64,000 nucleotides of DNA from assembly GCF_900591205.1 (NCBI RefSeq), contig NZ_UUPU01000085.1:248001-312000 (forward strand). The letters run 5' to 3'. Both the position numbers and the translations under genes were made by a program. Positions 16,796 to 24,560 of this stretch are shown piece by piece. Below the pieces are notes generated by a model. It did not search any database and was not told the DNA's origin. It saw only the letters and a program-made list of their open reading frames with translations. How positions within the stretch are numbered: the stretch's first letter is position 1; the number at the start of each line of letters is the position of its first letter. The DNA comes from Pseudomonas viridiflava. Lineage in GTDB: Bacteria; Pseudomonadota; Gammaproteobacteria; Pseudomonadales; Pseudomonadaceae.

Positions 16796-16881
16796 GTGGG
16801 AGCCGGGCTTGCCCGCGATGCAGGCACCACGGTCTTTCAGTTGCACCGAGGTGATGCTATCGCAGGCAAGCCAGCTCCCAC
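16796..16881. repeat. REP doublet, mixed arms with flanking fragments
   Basis: The left arm is GTGGGAGCCGGGCTTGCCCGCGAT and the right arm is the inverse of GTGGGAGCTGGCTTGCCTGCGAT, so two arm types are combined. Partial copies flank it at 16780-16793 and 16884-16897. It separates convergent genes. Confidence 0.85.
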
Positions 16882-16916
16882 ACAAGTCCGCTCCCACATT
16901 TTTATGCATCAAGCTG

Positions 16917-18236
16917 TTAGTCGGTGGTAATCCGCGAGTGCTTGCGGGTGTCCTTCATGGTCACGTACACCACCAGCGACACCGCAATACAGGCGGTGAC
17001 GTACCAGTAATAGCCGGTTTCCATGCCGATGCTCTTGAACCACAGCGCGATGTATTCAGCGGTGCCGCCGAAGATCGACACGGTCAGTGCATAGGGCAGG
17101 CCCACGCCCAGCGCACGGATCTCAGTCGGGAACAGCTCGGCTTTCACCACGGCGTTGATCGAGGTGTAGCCGCTGACGATGATCAGCGCCGCCATGATCA
17201 GGAAGAACGCGCCCCACCAGCTTTGGATGGTGTGCAGGGTGGTAAGGATCGGCACGGTGAACAGCGTGCCGAGGATACCGAAGGCGATCAGGATCGGCCG
17301 ACGCCCGACTTTATCCGACAGCCCGCCGACGATGGGCTGCAGGCACATGAACAGAAACAGGGTCGCCGCCGAAATGGTGGTGGAGTCGGAGATGCTCATG
17401 CCGACGGTGTTCACCAGGTATTTCTGCATGTAGGTGGTGTAGGTGTAGAAGGCCAGGGTGCCGCCCATGGTCAGGCCGACCACGGTCATCAGCTCCTTGG
17501 GGTGGCGCATCAAGGTGCGCATGGCGCTTTCCTTGGCCTTTTCCTTATTGGTGAATGACGCGGTTTCTTCCATGCCGCGACGCAGGTACAGCGCGACCAC
17601 TGCGCACAGCGCGCCGATCGCGAACGGGATACGCCAGCCCCAGGCATACAGCTGCTCGGTGGTCAGCAATTGTTGCAGCACGATCAGCACAGCCAGGGCG
17701 ATGAGCTGGCCGGAGATCAGGGTCACGTACTGGAAGCTGGAGTAGAAACCCCGGCGTTCCTTGGTCGCCATTTCGCTGAGGTAAGTGGCGGAGGTGCCGT
17801 ACTCGCCCCCCACCGACAGGCCCTGCAGCAAACGCGCAAATACCAGCAGGATTGGCGCACCGATACCGATGATTTCATAGCCCGGGCTCAGGGCGATCAG
17901 CAACGAGCCGAAGCACATCAGGTAGACCGAGGCCATCAGCGCCTTTTTACGCCCGACTTTGTCCGCGTACAGGCCCATCAACCAGCCGCCGATCGGGCGC
18001 ATCAGAAAGCCCACGGCGAAGATCGCGGCGGTGTTGAGCAGTTGGGCGGTGGTGTCGCCTTTCGGGAAGAAGGTTTTTGCGAAGTACAGCGAGAAGGCGG
18101 CGTAGACGTACCAGTCGTACCACTCGACCATGTTGCCGACGGAGCCACTGAAAATCGACTTGATACGGCTGGAGGTGGTGCGCTCTTTCGCCGGCGCAGC
18201 CGCCGACCCCAGAGGCAGGGCGTTGGAGTTATCCAT
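16917..18236 (-). CDS. MHS-family MFS permease for 2-oxoglutarate or related dicarboxylates (KgtP-like)
   Basis: A 439-residue, 12-span major facilitator of the metabolite:proton symporter (MHS) family. Marks are GNMVEWYDWYVYAAFSLYFAKTFFP in span 1, MRPIGGWLMGLYADKVGRKKAL between spans 2 and 3, and RLLQGLSVGGEYG in span 4. It resembles E. coli KgtP and the P. aeruginosa permease PA5530, which moves 2-oxoglutarate. The ATG at 18236 has an AAGGAT site; an ATG at 18251 has none. Upstream are a sigma-54 promoter, palindromic sites and an AANAANAA Crc/Hfq motif in the leader. A DctB/DctD-type sensor and sigma-54 activator lie next to it. The substrate class is inferred from family and context. Confidence 0.87.
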   Translation of the reverse strand: MDNSNALPLGSAAAPAKERTTSSRIKSIFSGSVGNMVEWYDWYVYAAFSLYFAKTFFPKGDTTAQLLNTAAIFAVGFLMRPIGGWLMGLYADKVGRKKALMASVYLMCFGSLLIALSPGYEIIGIGAPILLVFARLLQGLSVGGEYGTSATYLSEMATKERRGFYSSFQYVTLISGQLIALAVLIVLQQLLTTEQLYAWGWRIPFAIGALCAVVALYLRRGMEETASFTNKEKAKESAMRTLMRHPKELMTVVGLTMGGTLAFYTYTTYMQKYLVNTVGMSISDSTTISAATLFLFMCLQPIVGGLSDKVGRRPILIAFGILGTLFTVPILTTLHTIQSWWGAFFLIMAALIIVSGYTSINAVVKAELFPTEIRALGVGLPYALTVSIFGGTAEYIALWFKSIGMETGYYWYVTACIAVSLVVYVTMKDTRKHSRITTD

Positions 18237-18255
18237 TGAAGGATCCTTCATTTAG

Positions 18256-18263
18256 TTGTTTTT
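18256..18263 (-). promoter_or_regulatory. Crc/Hfq catabolite motif in the permease leader
   Basis: The minus strand reads AAAAACAA, an exact AANAANAA motif, about 20 bases before the permease start codon and just before its ribosome site. In Pseudomonas such motifs let Hfq with Crc block translation when preferred carbon sources are present. Confidence 0.55.
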
Positions 18264-18299
18264 ATGGAGCGGCGCGAGCGCAGCCTGGCTGGGGCTATA

Positions 18300-18314
18300 G
18301 CAGGAGCTGTGCCA
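18300..18314 (-). promoter_or_regulatory. Sigma-54 promoter of the permease gene
   Basis: The minus strand reads TGGCACAGCTCCTGC, with GG and GC spaced by the obligatory 10 bases and the TGGCAC half intact. The -12 half is CTGC rather than TTGC. It is about 65 bases before the permease start. Two palindromic sites lie 45-100 bases further upstream. Confidence 0.75.
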
Positions 18315-18357
18315 GGTAGGTGAAGGCCCGGTTTAGAAGGGTTTGCCGATTTTTTTA

Positions 18358-18403
18358 GGCGGAAAGTCGCCGATGCTTTTAACGCTGTGAGCGGAAATCC
18401 GCT
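18358..18403. promoter_or_regulatory. Candidate upstream activator sites for the sigma-54 regulator
   Basis: A perfect 14-bp palindrome, AGCGGAAATCCGCT, lies at 18390-18403. A related imperfect one, GGCGGAAAGTCGCC, lies at 18358-18371. Their centres are 32 bp apart, about three helical turns, and 70-115 bp upstream of the expected transcription start, typical for enhancer sites of a DctD-like activator. Confidence 0.55.
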
Positions 18404-18416
18404 TATGGCGGCCGGC

Positions 18417-18492
18417 CTCTTCGCGGGCAAGCCCGCTCCCACATTGGAAGGTATTCACAGCTCAAAAGTGTGGGAGCGGGCCTGCCCGCGAT
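18417..18492. repeat. REP pair, CGGGC variant
   Basis: Arms TCGCGGGCAAGCCCGCTCCCAC and GTGGGAGCGGGCCTGCCCGCGAT face outward around a short AT-richer middle. It lies between the permease promoter and the response regulator stop codon. Confidence 0.85.
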
Positions 18493-18508
18493 GGCGCCCG
18501 AAAGGTCG

Positions 18509-19834
18509 CTAGAGAAACATCTCCCGCACCAACCCATGCCGCTGCATCTTCTCATTGAGCGTGCGCCGTGGCAGTTGCAGCTCAGCCAGCACCGCCTTGA
18601 TATCGCCCTTGTGCCGGGTCAGCGCGGCTTTCAGGCAGTGGGCCTCGAAGGCTTCCTGCTGCGCAGCCAGGGATTGCCCGGCCTCGATACCTTCCGGCTC
18701 CGGTTCGCCCAAGCCCAGCACCTGGCGTTCGGCGACGTTGGCCAGTTCACGCACATTGCCCGGCCAGTCATGGCTGAGCAAACGCCCCAGTTGCGCACCG
18801 CTCAGCGGTTCGACGCGGCGGCCCAGTCGTTCGGCGGCGCTTTGCGCAAAATGGTCGAACAGCAGCGGAATATCCTCGCGGCGTTCGCGCAGCGGCGGCA
18901 GGCGCAGTTGCGCGACGTTCAGCCGATACGCCAGGTCTTCGCGAAAACGCCCGGCGCGGGCCTCTTCCAGCAGGTCCGGCTTGGTGGCGGCGATAATGCG
19001 CAGGTCTACATGAATACTTTGGTTGGAGCCCAGTCGCTCGAGTTTTTGCTCCTGCAACACCCGTAGCAGTTTCACTTGCTGGGCCAGCGGCATGCTTTCG
19101 ATTTCATCGAGGAACAGCGTGCCGCCGTGGGCGTATTCCAGCTTGCCGATGCGCTTGCCCTGGGCGCCGGTGAATGCGCCGCTTTCGTGACCGAACAGCT
19201 CGGCTTCAAACAGCTGCTCGGGAATGGCTGCGCAATTGAGCGCCACAAACGGCTTCTTGGCCCGTGGGCCGAAATCATGCAGGCAACGGGCGACCAACTC
19301 CTTGCCGCTGCCGGTTTCGCCACGGATCAGCACGTTGACCGGCAAGCTCGCCAGGTCCAACACCTGGCGTCGCAAATTCTGCAAGCCACGCGACACGCCC
19401 AACAGGCTGGATTCCAGTTGCGCTCGATGATCGGCCTGTTGATGCAGGCGGCGGTTCTCGAGGATCAGCCCGCGTTTGTCCAGGGCACGGCGCAGGCTGT
19501 TGAGCAGGGCGTCGGGGCTGAAGGGTTTTTCCAGAAAGTCGTAGGCGCCGTCGCGCATGGCTTCGACGGCCATCGGCACATCACCATGGCCGGTCAGCAG
19601 GATCACCGGCAGGTCGGTGTCGCGCCGTTGCACTTCGGCCAGCAGCTCCAGGCCGCTGAGCCCGGGCATGCGCACGTCGCTCAGGATCACGCCCGCAAAG
19701 TCCTTGGGCAGCTTCGCCAGGCATTCTTCGGCGCGGCTGAACAGCTGCACTTCAAAGCCGCAAAGGCTCAACCATTGCTCGACGGCCGTGCGAATGCTGG
19801 CTTCGTCGTCGACCACAATCACCGCGTTCAACAT
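18509..19834 (-). CDS. Sigma-54-dependent response regulator, DctD/MifR type
   Basis: A 441-residue NtrC-family activator. The receiver domain has DDEASIR, the phosphoacceptor aspartate in GVILSDVRMPG and lysine in LEKPFSPDALL. The AAA+ domain shows Walker A GETGSGKE, the sigma-54 contact loop GAFTGA, the Walker B region GGTLFLDEI and the arginine-finger region. The C-terminal Fis-type helix-turn-helix is KGDIKAVLAELQLPRRTLNEKM. It overlaps its sensor gene and is followed by the permease whose promoter it most likely drives. P. aeruginosa MifR, the activator for 2-oxoglutarate uptake, is the closest characterised relative I can name, but I cannot tell it from DctD by eye. Confidence 0.9.
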   Translation of the reverse strand: MLNAVIVVDDEASIRTAVEQWLSLCGFEVQLFSRAEECLAKLPKDFAGVILSDVRMPGLSGLELLAEVQRRDTDLPVILLTGHGDVPMAVEAMRDGAYDFLEKPFSPDALLNSLRRALDKRGLILENRRLHQQADHRAQLESSLLGVSRGLQNLRRQVLDLASLPVNVLIRGETGSGKELVARCLHDFGPRAKKPFVALNCAAIPEQLFEAELFGHESGAFTGAQGKRIGKLEYAHGGTLFLDEIESMPLAQQVKLLRVLQEQKLERLGSNQSIHVDLRIIAATKPDLLEEARAGRFREDLAYRLNVAQLRLPPLRERREDIPLLFDHFAQSAAERLGRRVEPLSGAQLGRLLSHDWPGNVRELANVAERQVLGLGEPEPEGIEAGQSLAAQQEAFEAHCLKAALTRHKGDIKAVLAELQLPRRTLNEKMQRHGLVREMFL

Positions 19835-21594
19835 AGGTCGGGCGTCTCCAGCGCGATGGGCAAAGTCAGGGTAAATACCGCGCCGTCGTTGCGGTTGCCA
19901 GCGCTCAAGCGCCCGCCCAGTTCATGCACGATGGCGTAGGACACCGCCAGCCCAAGGCCGAGCCCGTCACCCACCGGCTTGGTGGTGAAGAACGGGTCGA
20001 ACACGCTGTTCAGGTGCTCGTCGGCGATTCCGCCGCCGCTGTCGCTGACGGTCAGTTGCCACAGCTGCTGGTCGGCATGCAGGCGGATTGCCAGGCGTTT
20101 GCGCGGCTTGTCGGCCATGGCGTCGAGGGCGTTGCGCAGCAGGTTGATCAGCACTTGTTCGAGGCGGATCGCATCGCCGCGCACCCAGGCGGGCCGGGTA
20201 AGGTCCAGCACCACGCCGATCGCTTCATCGCGCAGGCGTGCATCGAGCAGGTGCAGGGATTGGTCGACCACCGTGGCCAGGTCCAGGCGTTCGCGCAGGC
20301 CGCTGGGGCTTTTGCGCGCATAGGTCTTGAGGTGGCCGGTGAGGGCGGCCATGCGCGTGAGCATGTCGTCCAGCGGGGTCAGCGCCCGGTAGGCGTCGTC
20401 CACCCGGCCGTGGTCGAGCAGCAGGCGCAGGGTCGCCAGCTGCATGCGCTGGGCAGTCAGCGGCTGGTTGATTTCATGGGCGAGGGCGGCGGACATCTGC
20501 CCCAACGCCGCCAGCTTGGCCGATTGCACCAAACCGTCCTGAGCGGTACGCAGCGCCTGGGTGCGTTCCTCCACAAGCTGCTCAAGTTCTTCACGGCTGC
20601 GCTGGCGCAAACGGGCCAGGCGCCAGCGTTGGGTCAGGAACAGCACCAGGAACACCAACGCCAACCAGGAGCCGGCGGCGGCCAGGCCGGCGTTGCGTTG
20701 GTCTTCAAAGGCGAACTGCGGTTTGCGCAACAGGTGCAGGGTCCAGCCCTCGGCTTTGAGCGGCAGGGATTCCCAGATGTAATTGGCAGTGCCGTCGGGG
20801 CCGTTGACGCGCATCAAGTGGCTGTTTTCGTCGAAGCGTTGCAGGGTGCTGGTTTGTAGCGGCTGCAGCTGTTTCTTGTCGTATTGGCGGGTGGCCTTGA
20901 GTTCGGCCAGGTCACTGGCCGACAGCGGCTGCAGGTTGCGATAACGCCAGCCCGGCTGATTGGCGATAAACACGATGCCCCGCGCATCGCTGACCAGCAG
21001 CAAGTCATTGCCCTGGGCCCATTCGCGTTCAAGTTCAGGGAATTCCAGCTTCACCACCATGGCGCCGAGGAACTGTTCATGTTCATCGACGACCGCGCTG
21101 GAGAGGAAGTACCCCGGAATCCCGGTGGTCACCCCCACCGCGTAAAAACGCCCGGTGCCCTGGCTCAGGGTCTGGCTGAAATACGGGCGAAACGCATAGT
21201 TATGCCCGACATAACTGCTCGGCAGGTTCCAGTTACTGGCGGCCACGGCCAGGCCGGTGCGGTCCATCAATTCCAGGGTGGAAGATTGTGCGGCACCGTT
21301 GATGCGTTCCAGTTTGCGGTTGAGCAGGTCCTGGGTCGTGGTGTCCAGCGGGCCCTTCAAGGCGCTGATCATTTCCGAGTCCAGCGCCAGCACGGCGGGC
21401 AGGGCGCGGTAGCGTTCGATCAGGGTGTGCAGCGAGTTGGCGTACAGCGCGAGCTGCTGATTGGCGCGTGCGGCATCGTCCACCAGCGCCTGGCGCTCGG
21501 CATGGCGCGTGGCCAGGGCGGCGGCCAGCACGGCACCGGCAATGATCAGCAGGGAGTAGAAGGTCAGGCGCAGTGGGCGGGGGATCACGATCAT
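19828..21594 (-). CDS. DctB-type sensor histidine kinase
   Basis: A 588-residue membrane kinase of the DctB/MifS group. A first span (residues about 9-26) and a second (about 295-315) enclose a 270-residue periplasmic sensor of the tandem PAS (dCache) fold, which in DctB binds C4-dicarboxylates. A coiled linker follows, then the H-box ALAHEINQPLTAQRMQLATL, the N-box LLRNALDAM, and G boxes SDSGGGI and DGLGLGLAVSY. Its last bases overlap the regulator start by 7 bases, so the pair is co-translated. The ATG at 21594 was taken as start because residues before it do not continue the membrane span pattern. The ligand is presumably a dicarboxylate or 2-oxoglutarate. Confidence 0.9.
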   Translation of the reverse strand: MIVIPRPLRLTFYSLLIIAGAVLAAALATRHAERQALVDDAARANQQLALYANSLHTLIERYRALPAVLALDSEMISALKGPLDTTTQDLLNRKLERINGAAQSSTLELMDRTGLAVAASNWNLPSSYVGHNYAFRPYFSQTLSQGTGRFYAVGVTTGIPGYFLSSAVVDEHEQFLGAMVVKLEFPELEREWAQGNDLLLVSDARGIVFIANQPGWRYRNLQPLSASDLAELKATRQYDKKQLQPLQTSTLQRFDENSHLMRVNGPDGTANYIWESLPLKAEGWTLHLLRKPQFAFEDQRNAGLAAAGSWLALVFLVLFLTQRWRLARLRQRSREELEQLVEERTQALRTAQDGLVQSAKLAALGQMSAALAHEINQPLTAQRMQLATLRLLLDHGRVDDAYRALTPLDDMLTRMAALTGHLKTYARKSPSGLRERLDLATVVDQSLHLLDARLRDEAIGVVLDLTRPAWVRGDAIRLEQVLINLLRNALDAMADKPRKRLAIRLHADQQLWQLTVSDSGGGIADEHLNSVFDPFFTTKPVGDGLGLGLAVSYAIVHELGGRLSAGNRNDGAVFTLTLPIALETPDLC

Positions 21595-21669
21595 ACGGTG
21601 ATGAACAGGCGCGGTGAGGGGAGTGCACCATAGCATGCACGCTGTCAGTGGTGTGGCGAGCGGGCTTTT

Positions 21670-21754
21670 GTGGGAGCTGGCTTGCCTGCGATGGCATCAC
21701 CTCGGTGTCACTGAAAAACCGAGGTGCCTGCATCGCAGGCAAGCCAGCTCCCAC
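21670..21754. repeat. REP doublet (REPIN-like)
   Basis: Perfect inverted copies of GTGGGAGCTGGCTTGCCTGCGAT with an inner CTCGGT / ACCGAG hairpin. It lies upstream of the sensor kinase gene. Confidence 0.9.
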
Positions 21755-21787
21755 AGGGTCGAGTTCGCCGTGATAACCGCTTCAGCC

Positions 21788-21826
21788 ATAAAAAAGGCGA
21801 CTGGGCCATGGGCCGCAGTCGCCTTT
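21788..21826 (-). terminator. Rho-independent terminator after the fumarase gene
   Basis: The stem AAGGCGACTG / CAGTCGCCTT (21794-21803 with 21816-21825) is followed on the minus strand by a run of T. It begins 20 bases past the fumarase stop codon. Confidence 0.88.
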
Positions 21827-21844
21827 ATCCTTGCGGGAGGGTGC

Positions 21845-23368
21845 TTACTGCACTTCTACCGCCAGGCTTTCACTGATCTTTTTCTGCCAGATCGCAGGAC
21901 CGGTGATGTGCACGGATTCGCCCTTGCTGTCCACGGCAACGGTGACCGGCATGTCTTTTACGTCGAACTCGTAGATCGCTTCCATACCCAGTTCGGCGAA
22001 AGCGACTACACGCGACTTCTTGATGGCTTGCGCCACCAGGTAAGCGGCGCCGCCCACGGCCATCAGGTACACGGCCTTGTGGTCCTTGATCGCTTCGATG
22101 GCGGTCGGGCCGCGCTCGGATTTGCCGATCATGCCCAGCAGGCCGGTTTGCTCGAGGATCTGACGGGTGAACTTGTCCATCCGCGTTGCAGTGGTCGGGC
22201 CAGCCGGGCCAACCACTTCTTCACGCACCGGATCCACCGGACCGACGTAGTAGATGAAGCGACCCTTGAGGTCCACCGGCAGGCTTTCGCCCTTGTTCAG
22301 CATCTCGACCATGCGTTTGTGCGCAGCGTCGCGACCAGTGAGCATCTTGCCGTTGAGCAACACGGTTTCGCCCGGCTTCCAGCTTTGCACTTCTTCCGGG
22401 GTCAGGGTGTCGAGGTTGACGCGACGGGCCGACGGGCCGGCTTCCCAGACGATTTCCGGGTAGGCGTCCAGCGGTGGCGCTTCCAGCGACGCCGGGCCCG
22501 AACCGTCGAGCACGAAGTGCGCGTGGCGCGTGGCGGCGCAGTTGGGGATCATGCACACCGGCAGGGAGGCGGCGTGGGTCGGGTAGTCCATGATCTTCAC
22601 GTCGAGCACGGTGGTCAGGCCACCCAGGCCCTGAGCGCCGATGCCCAGTTGGTTGACCTTCTCGAACAGCTCCAGGCGCATCTCTTCGATACGGTTGGAT
22701 GGGCCGCGCTTTTTCAGCTCGTGGATGTCGATGGATTCCATCAACACTTCCTTGGCCATCACCGCGGCTTTCTCGGCGGTGCCGCCGATGCCGATGCCCA
22801 GCATGCCCGGTGGGCACCAGCCGGCGCCCATGGTCGGAACGGTCTTGAGTACCCAGTCGACGATCGAGTCGGACGGGTTGAGCATGGCCATTTTCGACTT
22901 GTTCTCGGAACCGCCGCCCTTGGCCGCCACGTCCACTTCCACGGTGTTACCCGGGACGATGGAGTAATGGATCACGGCCGGGGTGTTGTCCTTGGTGTTT
23001 TTACGCGCGCCGGCCGGGTCGGCCAGGATGGATGCACGCAGGACGTTTTCCGGCAGGTTGTAGGCGCGACGCACGCCCTCGTTGATCATGTCGTCCAGGC
23101 CCATGGTGGCGCCATCCCAGCGTACGTCCATGCCCACGCGCACGAACACGGTGACGATACCGGTGTCCTGGCAGATCGGGCGATGGCCGGTGGCGCACAT
23201 GCGCGAGTTGATCAGGATCTGGGCGATGGAGTCACGGGCCGCTGGCGATTCTTCGCGCAGGTAGGCTTCGTGCATGGCCTGGATGAAGTCAACGGGGTGG
23301 TAGTAGGAAATGAATTGCAGGGCGTCGGCAACGCTCTGAATCAGGTCGTCTTGCTTGATCACGGTCAT
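21845..23368 (-). CDS. Fumarate hydratase, class I ([4Fe-4S], single chain)
   Basis: A 507-residue class I fumarase that interconverts fumarate and malate in the TCA cycle. Both halves of the family are present in one chain: the alpha part with GHRPICQDTGIVTVFVRVG and MLNPSDSIVDWVL, and the beta part with LTGRDAAHKRM and FIYYVGPVDPV. Cluster cysteines are seen in CQDTG, WCPPGMLGIGIGG and the MIPNCAA region. The start is the ATG at 23368, with GAGGAG before it. In PAO1 the matching gene is PA4333. The mRNA leader can form two hairpins. It is monocistronic, with a terminator downstream. Confidence 0.93.
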   Translation of the reverse strand: MTVIKQDDLIQSVADALQFISYYHPVDFIQAMHEAYLREESPAARDSIAQILINSRMCATGHRPICQDTGIVTVFVRVGMDVRWDGATMGLDDMINEGVRRAYNLPENVLRASILADPAGARKNTKDNTPAVIHYSIVPGNTVEVDVAAKGGGSENKSKMAMLNPSDSIVDWVLKTVPTMGAGWCPPGMLGIGIGGTAEKAAVMAKEVLMESIDIHELKKRGPSNRIEEMRLELFEKVNQLGIGAQGLGGLTTVLDVKIMDYPTHAASLPVCMIPNCAATRHAHFVLDGSGPASLEAPPLDAYPEIVWEAGPSARRVNLDTLTPEEVQSWKPGETVLLNGKMLTGRDAAHKRMVEMLNKGESLPVDLKGRFIYYVGPVDPVREEVVGPAGPTTATRMDKFTRQILEQTGLLGMIGKSERGPTAIEAIKDHKAVYLMAVGGAAYLVAQAIKKSRVVAFAELGMEAIYEFDVKDMPVTVAVDSKGESVHITGPAIWQKKISESLAVEVQ

Positions 23369-23400
23369 GAGTCGCGCTCCTCTATAAGGGAACATTCAAT

Positions 23401-23490
23401 AAAGGTGGCTTCAGTGAAGTGCATCGGTCGGCTGAAGCCACCTTTCCAAGGCGCGTCGCCAAGAAGAGCAAGTATTGTTGGCGCGACGCT
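23401..23490 (-). promoter_or_regulatory. Two hairpins in the fumarase mRNA leader
   Basis: A perfect 14-bp inverted repeat, AAAGGTGGCTTCAG at 23401-23414 with CTGAAGCCACCTTT at 23432-23445, lies about 33 bases before the start codon. A second imperfect stem at about 23454-23490 (GCGTCGCCAA against TTGGCGCGACGC, two-base bulge) lies next to it. Either could be an attenuator, an mRNA-stabilising structure or an operator. Confidence 0.5.
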
Positions 23491-23597
23491 AAAAAGGCGC
23501 GGCAGTATAACCCGGCGCGGTGGCCGATACACCCGACTATGGTCAAACTGTCGCAGGCATGATTCCCTGTGCGCGTCCCTTCTGATTGAGCCTTTAT

Positions 23598-24530
23598 ATG
23601 CCTGAACTGCACGTCGGCGAACGCCACTGGTCGGTAGCCACCGGCAGCAACCTGCTGGATGCCTTGAACCAGGCGGGTGTGGCCGTGCCCTATAGTTGCC
23701 GCGCCGGCAGTTGCCATGCCTGCCTGGTGCGTTGCCGGGGTGAGGTCGAGGACAAGCAACCCGATGCCCTGACCCCGCCGCAGCGCCAGGATGGCTGGCG
23801 CCTGGCGTGCCAGTGCCAGGTCAGCGGGGATTTGCAGGTCGAAACGTTTGACCCGCTGCGTGACGGTTTGCCGGCCAACGTGGTCGGCGCCGACTGGTTG
23901 ACTGTGAATGTGTTGCGCCTGCGCCTGCAACCGGAGCGCGGCCTGCGTTATCGCGCCGGCCAGCACCTGGTGGTGTGGGCGGGGCCGGTGGCGCGGCCGT
24001 ATTCCCTGGCCAGCCTGCCCCAGGAGGACGCGTTTCTGGAGTTTCACCTCGATTGCCGTCAGCCGGGGCAATTCAGTGATATTGCCCGCCGGTTACAGGT
24101 GGGCGACCCGCTGCGACTGGGCGAATTGCGCGGCGGCGGGCTGCACTATGATCCCGACTGGCAAGCCCGCCCGCTCTGGCTGCTGGCTTCCGGCACCGGC
24201 TTGGGACCTTTGTGGGGCGTGCTGCGTGAGGCGTTGCGCCAGGATCACCAGGGCGCCATCCGCGTGATTCACCTGGCCCATGATGCTGACGCGCATTACT
24301 TCGCCGAGCCCCTGGCGGCGCTGGCTGCGCAGCATCCGAACCTGACGGTGGAGTTGTGGACGGCGGCTGAGTTGACCCAGGCATTGGCGCAACTGCGGCT
24401 TGTTTCGCGGCAAACTCTGGCCTTACTCTGCGGGCACCCGGCCAGCGTCGAGGCGTTTTCCAAGCGCTTGTTTCTGGCGGGGCTGCCGCGCAACCAACTG
24501 CTGGCCGATGTATTCCTGCCCCGTGGTTAA
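23598..24530 (+). CDS. 2Fe-2S ferredoxin / flavin reductase (oxygenase-reductase type)
   Basis: A 310-residue electron transfer protein. Residues 1-85 form a plant-type ferredoxin domain with cluster cysteines C34, C39, C42 (YSCRAGSCHACL) and C71. The ferredoxin reductase fold follows, with flavin motif RPYSLAS and NAD(P)-binding GTGLGPLWGVLREAL. This matches reductase components of oxygenases and the P. aeruginosa protein PA4331. No oxygenase gene is nearby, so the partner is unknown. It diverges from the fumarase gene and is followed after 30 bases by an enoyl-CoA hydratase gene, probably in the same transcript. The start at 23598 leads straight into the ferredoxin domain. Confidence 0.88.
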   Translation: MPELHVGERHWSVATGSNLLDALNQAGVAVPYSCRAGSCHACLVRCRGEVEDKQPDALTPPQRQDGWRLACQCQVSGDLQVETFDPLRDGLPANVVGADWLTVNVLRLRLQPERGLRYRAGQHLVVWAGPVARPYSLASLPQEDAFLEFHLDCRQPGQFSDIARRLQVGDPLRLGELRGGGLHYDPDWQARPLWLLASGTGLGPLWGVLREALRQDHQGAIRVIHLAHDADAHYFAEPLAALAAQHPNLTVELWTAAELTQALAQLRLVSRQTLALLCGHPASVEAFSKRLFLAGLPRNQLLADVFLPRG

Positions 24531-24560
24531 GCGCTGAACCCCATCGCCGCGAGACTCGCC

